DNA of 64,000 bases. It comes from Aldrovandia affinis. Taxonomy: Eukaryota; Chordata; Actinopteri; Notacanthiformes; Halosauridae. Below, piece after piece: positions 58,528 to 64,000 of this stretch. Made by a program: the position numbers and the translations under genes. The stretch lies in the NCBI GenBank assembly GCA_029706075.1, contig JAINUG010000072.1:2669367-2733366 (forward strand), in the 5' to 3' direction. Position 1 is the stretch's first letter; each line of letters opens with the position of its first letter. The notes beneath the pieces were generated by a model. The model saw nothing but the letters and a program-made list of their open reading frames with translations, did no database searches and was not told the origin of the DNA.

Positions 58528-60879
58528 TATATCTATGTAATGCTTCAAGATCTTTGCGTTTAGTTGTTCTTTTGCAATACCTTTAACTAGCCCCTTGCAC
58601 TCACTAAAGGTCATTCTGTGCTTTTGAAAATGGAAGCATTTCATTTTTATTGATTTCTGTTTTACTTATGTGGATCATTAGGAAATAAAACAGTGAATCT
58701 CTCCCTATGGCAAAAGGCCATCGCCGCAATGGATGATGGTTTCCACAAACAGGGAAGAGATATACTTTATAAAGGTGTGAAGAGCTGGAGGATACACATT
58801 TCAAAGAGAGAGCAAATGGTTCACTCCACTATAAAATATACTTCAGCCAACAGATGTTCTGTTCTTACAGAACCAACTATGTGTTTCCCTTTACTTTCTT
58901 ATCTTTAAAGGCTGAAGCACAGCACTAATAGAACTCAGTTTTATTGATAATATCTCCTCATATTAATACTGTGATATAGAACTATTGATGCAGTTAATAA
59001 GGTGTATGGTTAACATTAGTTATAGTATTTCATTCTTGTTATGACATTACGTTTTTGATGTGTGGATGGCTTTGTTAAAATAATCTTTAATGGGATATTT
59101 CCTAAATGATCAAAATACATGATCTAAAGATCACGTATGCAACATTAATAATTGCAGGAATTATTTCATCTGCTGGACAATCACCAAATCGTTTAGCACA
59201 ATTGTGCCTAGAGATTAGCGTTCCCTGCCCAGACAAAGGTGTGGATAACTTCAAGGGTCCTATTTTCGTGCCGGCGCTAAATGGTGTTATGCCCTGCGCA
59301 GGCGAATTGCCAGTTTCGTCTGTCGCAAACGGAATATTTTCCATCTCCACCGAGTCTGGCAATTTTGTGGTGCGCAATGAAGGCGTTTGCGCGACTATGG
59401 GTTGGGCAGCGCAATAGGGGGTGTGACAGTCGAGCGATATGCAAGTTTGGTGTCAGATAATGAGTTTGCGTTAACGTCCAACTAGACCACCTCTTAGCGC
59501 AAATGGTGGCGCTCTGTGCAATTTAGTGACTTAATTGATGAGCACATATGAACATAAGGATATCTGAAATCACATGAGAATGTTTCGTGAATATTGTTAA
59601 TTTCCATAGTTTTCTTATGTTGAGGCAAATTGTCCAATCCATGGGTAACTCGCAAGCGTAATCAATTAAGTTAAAACTATTTCACCACAGCTTGCGGTTA
59701 TTCAATGCACTCAACATGGAAAGTCCAGTTGTGAATTGAAGCCAGCCCCATTGCTACAAAATCTTCCATTAATTTGGGAGTACAGAACTGTACACATGTC
59801 CTCTGAAGCACATACAGTCACCCACCACTTCTTCAGTTGTCGGCATACTTGGAACGTCTCACTGGACCAAGGGCTGTTGTTTTAACTGGATTTGCTGCTC
59901 AAAAGGGAAATTCTCTATGGCCTGTACATGGAGCATTATAAGCAATGCTGAGACAAGGCAAATTGCTTTCTCAATACTAGAGGGAGAGAGAGAGAGCATT
60001 ACAACAACGAGGAGGTTATCCTTAAAGTTGACATACCACTGAATTACCACCTATCACAAAACTAATTATGCCTTTAATTCAGTGTATTTGGAATTACCAG
60101 TCCTCCTTTTGCTGTAATCAGACATTAGGTTATTTTCTTATGGCAAGTGTTTTAATTATATGGAAGTATTTTCATCATTTCAATGCTTCAATGTACACAA
60201 ACTTTTACAGATAAATCTTTTTAACACAGTTTATTTTTTACTTTGTAAATAAGTGAACTTGCAAAGGCATATGCGAAAAGAATCCAACACTTCTAGCAAG
60301 CTAGCTAGCCAAGTATCTAGAATAATTTTGATGTTCCACAATGAGCAAGATTAAAACACTGTTTGTGATGCTGCCAGCATAAGTGTTAACATGTTCTTGG
60401 TAAAGACAGATTTTGCTGTATTTTTTTAAATAATGTTTTTTATATCTTGTGTATTTATGGTGTACAATGCAGTTTAAAAAAAATGGGTCCTATTTGATAG
60501 TATATAGTGAGTTGGCCAGATAGATGTTTTGGAAGTCTATTAGACATAAATCGTTTATGTTCTGGGAACATACGTTTATTCATCTTACACTATCCTAGAT
60601 ACAAAGTTTGTGTTATTATTTGATTTCATTTTTGTTGCAATAGCATTAAAAACTACAGTCTCAGGACTAAAATCCTCCACATTCTCAGATAGAGGATAGG
60701 ACAAAGCCTTTGGAAATACTGACATTTGACATTTTCTTTATTGATTTGTATTTCTTTTTTCATCTTTTGTTTGACTTTTCTGGTCTGGAAATTCTCTCTC
60801 GGGTGTTGTTTTGTCTTTGGAAAATGGACTGGCCTTTGATATGCATCATTATTCATTCATCATGGTTGCCAAGGACACT
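58528..60879. other. Non-coding stretch, no gene recognised
   Basis: It contains the GC-richer repeat-like block at 59150-59525. Elsewhere it is AT-rich with no recognised gene. A (GA)n-like gggagagagagagagc lies near 59982. Confidence 0.5.
59150..59525. repeat. Repeat-like block rich in TTAGCGC/GCGCTAA motifs
   Basis: Recurrent gcgc-containing motifs occur (agattagcgttccc, gccggcgctaaatgg, gcgcaggcgaattgcc, cttagcgcaaatgg, tggcgctctgtgc), several in inverted orientation. The pattern gggtcctattttcgtgccgg resembles a dispersed DNA-transposon relic common in fish. Open frames on both strands at 59102-59417 are incidental. Family and borders uncertain. Confidence 0.35.
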
Positions 60880-61372
60880 TGTCAGGAGTGTAGTAGGGGT
60901 GGAACCAAATGCAGTCGCGAAAGAGACCCAAAATATGGAAATACGTTTAAGGTATTTATTTTCCTTAACGTAGGCAGGAACTGAAAACAAAATAATGGCT
61001 GTGTCGACACGCAAATAACAAAACAAAACAAAATGATAAACGAACTGGAGCAAACCAAACTAGCTAAAGAGCAAATCCAAAACGTAATCCAAAACACGGA
61101 TTTAACTAAACAGAGGAACTCTAATAATAAACAAAAACAAGAAACAACTTTACGAAGACGCGAGGTCATGAGAACGAAAGCGAGTTTGTCTAGGCGAAAC
61201 TAAACAATGTCCAAGCAATGAATGGAGAATGCCAGTAGATTAAATATCCTCCCAGTAAGTGATAACAGCTGTCCTTAATGACCTGGATTAACTTGATGCA
61301 TTCTTGGCATGTCTTTAGCTTTTCCTGATTGGTGATTTGGGGAAATTTCTGATTGCCGGTCGAATCGTTACA
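60880..61372 (-). mobile_element. Solo LTR of an LTR retrotransposon
   Basis: The 493-bp segment begins tgtcaggagtg and ends tcgttaca, giving TG...CA termini. It is flanked on both sides by the identical 5-bp sequence acact (60875-60879 and 61373-61377), the target duplication. On the minus strand, aaataaatacctt near the 3' end is a plausible polyadenylation signal, so I assign minus orientation. No internal gag or pol sequence adjoins it. This is the product expected from LTR-LTR recombination. Confidence 0.88.
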
Positions 61373-64000
61373 ACACTTGTATCATTTTGAATGTTTGAAA
61401 TCTTTCTTTGTTGTGTATGGCCACTTAAATAGTCTTTATTTGTTAATGTGTACATTCTAGGCCTTGTTTGTTATTGATTTGTATGTAGATCTATTTGCAT
61501 TCTAAATATTTAGGGACCTAAACATTTGATAACAAATTCCTGCCAATAGCTGTATAAATGTGTAGATGACCAAGAACACAGCAAGCATTTAGGCCAGTAC
61601 ATATACTGTATAAAGGCATGGTACATCCAACCAGATTCTCTGGGTTTACATGTTCATTGAACCTTCTTTCCCCTCTGTGTTACTTAGAATTCAAGATTCA
61701 AAGCTTATGTGATTTATAAGGCACATTTTGATACAGGTAATCAATTATACATCGACTGGGGGGCAAATACTCTCTTCCACAGTTTCCTTTAGCCAGGCTA
61801 GACATAAGTAAAAGCCATGGATACCCATTTGGACCAAATGCACCAAAACATGATATTTACTCATTTATTTGTTTGTTCATTTGTCAGGGACATAGCAAAC
61901 GCATTGCTACGATGTAAAAACAAACAAGCATCGGATACATTTCATTAAGTGTAAATTTCCGAAACCTGTCCCTAGATATATATACGTATCTATATGTACG
62001 TAATAGCCATGGCAAATTGAATTTATTAATTAAGCCTGCGCAAGAGATTTTCCCAGCGGCGTCCATGCACCGATCTTCTCTTTTCCTCGGCCACGCAACC
62101 TCAGCAGCCTCTGTGTGGTGCTGTGATGGTTTTAATCAAAGACGCTTGTATACATCATCCAGGGCTGTCATATCTAAAGATGAATTATTGTCTTCGCTGA
62201 CCCCTATTAAGATTATCAAAACCCAATTACAGTGCAAGGCAAGCGCTCTGTCATTACAAATGCAATGAATGTATCAGTTCCTCAGCTGACTTCATAACCT
62301 TGTCACAAATGTTTTCCAGTCACGCAAGGCACACTAATAAGGGAATGGGATTTAATTAAATGAAGGGGGGGGAATGAATAATACTAAAACTACAATCCGT
62401 AATACTAAAACTACAATCCCCTTGCCCCAACTCACATAGTAAACATAATATGATGCAACCCCCCCCCCCCCCAACATGAAAAGTTATGACTAATTTTTAG
62501 AAAAAGTCATTACAATAAACTTCCTCCCGGTCAAATAATTCAATCTTTCAACCCTTATGGCTCTTGAACTACAAATAATATGTAACAGTATAGTTATACA
62601 TTTTGTGATTTAGTGGTAAGTAAATCATCTCACTAATGAAAAATTATGACTTCCAAGGGACCTTTTTCAACAACTGTCAACGCATTCCAGCCTTAATAAA
62701 TGCCAAAGAAGAAAATGATTTGCATGTAGTACGCTGTATAATGTAGGGATTCAGTGATGTTTCATTAATAGCAATGCCATGACCCTTTGTTTTATAGTGC
62801 TGGCAATTAATCTATTAAGTTTGCATGTTATGTCTGCTACCATTCTGGGAATCATTATTTCAAAATTAAAATTGAATTGTATTTTTAAATATATATACTT
62901 ACTGAATAATTACTAAAGCAGATGTACATTAAATCTTGTTTCCTTTATATTATACTTTTGGCATGTAATAATATTTTCATCACCCATATGTGTATTCATG
63001 CAACTCGACTTCAACAACCTTTTACGACAAAGGTAGTCATGATTTCTTTGGTTTGATAACTCACAATGCCCACAAGCTCAAAGATGCCTTTTTTTCTCCC
63101 AGAGAGAGGATTCACTTAGTCTCCAAAAGTGAGACAGACTGCACTGAAAGGCCAAACAAGGCTCACCCCGAAGGCTCTATTAGAGAACATAAATGAAATA
63201 AAAACTTCAGCAATGCTGGGCCAAACTCATTCCTTTTCCTCTCCATCAGATAATCCATCACTCCAATTTTAATAATAATAATAAAGGCCAGCCTTATAAG
63301 CTGATAAGAATATGAACCCAAATATGCATTGTGTATGCACTGATTCTGTCCATCATGGACGATATACCTTGTATGGTGAATTTGTACAAATGCAGGGCAT
63401 TACTTTTTTGCCCATTGCCATGAAATGAGGTCTTGAATGATAATATAGTGGCAGACACAGCAAGAGTCCTTGCGTGTGCTGTAGACCTCTAGTTGTGTTT
63501 AACCCAGCAATGGGTTAATGGGTCAATGACAAAGAGTAAACAAGTAAAGCACATTACCAGTAACAGGTATGCATTCAGAACTTTGTCTCATCTGACCTTG
63601 AGATAAAAAAAAGTAGAGCTTGACTTTTTAAACTTCATAGCATATGTCAATATCATGGTGGGGTATCAGGCCCCTTTAGACTTAATTATCTCCTTGGTCT
63701 CAGAAGCATGCCTGGGGTCTTAAACACTGATTGACTCACCTGAGATGTGCATGATAAAACAGCTGCTTGTAGCTCCATCACAGATTAGTCAATTGGCCTA
63801 TTAGTTCCCTAAATAAGATCACTGTGCAACCCATGCAGAGGTGTGGGACATTCCTGGTGGGATTATATTTGGAGTTTGCATTTGATTAAAATGAATGCCA
63901 CCAATTAAAGAAAGCTCAGAAAAGCTTCCTGGTCTCCAGTTATGAAACGTGCACTCGTTATGTATCCACCTGAAACTTCCATCTTATGAGTCATCTCTGC
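61373..64000. other. Non-coding stretch to window end
   Basis: It contains a 20-bp tandem duplication (taatactaaaactacaatcc) at about 62378-62420, a C homopolymer at 62459-62472 and (AAT)n at about 63270-63285. High-complexity segments lie at 62020-62270 and 63650-63950 and are candidate conserved elements. No gene is recognised. Confidence 0.5.

Overview
This window looks like a piece of a ray-finned (teleost) fish nuclear genome. The evidence is its repeat content: several Tc1/mariner families with TA target duplications, tRNA-derived SINEs, a 5'-truncated L2-type LINE whose 3' tail is shared with some of those SINEs, a degraded L1-type LINE, and many (TG)n, (GA)n and (AAT)n microsatellites. 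The TGTAA-type tails and the shared SINE/LINE end recall the eel UnaL2/UnaSINE system, so an elopomorph is possible. That is an inference, and I cannot name the species.

I find no convincing host protein-coding gene, no tRNA or rRNA gene, and nothing bacterial. All longer open frames are transposon remnants, antisense shadows of them, or read through microsatellites. The window therefore looks like intergenic DNA or the inside of a long intron. Between the repeats lie several non-repetitive stretches rich in homeodomain-like and POU-like motifs (about 10.1-10.45, 14.0-14.4, 36.6-36.8, 42.7-43.0, 44.6-45.1, 51.55-51.75, 54.5-54.66, 62.0-62.27, 63.65-63.95 kb). These would be the first places to look for conserved non-coding elements, but conservation cannot be judged from one sequence.

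Layout. 0-8 kb: a fold-back element, an L2-tailed SINE, an AGCT-rich tract, a tRNA-Glu-like SINE with a target duplication, TG repeats, and a 0.93-kb Tc1 relic with a large internal palindrome. 8-14 kb: a 135-bp Tc1 MITE beside a degraded Tc1, a hairpin, G-quadruplex motifs, and a CpG-rich patch. 14.9-15.9 kb: the L2 LINE. 18.6-32 kb: SINEs, a Tc1 with an internal inverted duplication, and three members of a DD36E Tc1 family. 33.5-39 kb: a SINE head, a DD38E element, a 79-bp (AG)n tract and a 1.1-kb DD36E element. 46-50.6 kb: a possible terminal-inverted-repeat element and a 3.2-kb L1. 55-61.4 kb: a SINE, two more DD36E copies (one rearranged) and an intact-looking solo LTR with a perfect 5-bp target duplication.

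The most interesting theme is structural. At least three Tc1-type elements here carry internal inverted duplications or two copies of the same end. With the 220-543 palindrome and the 9.6-kb hairpin, the window holds several sequences able to form long RNA or DNA hairpins. I see no new biosystem of the operon or defence type.
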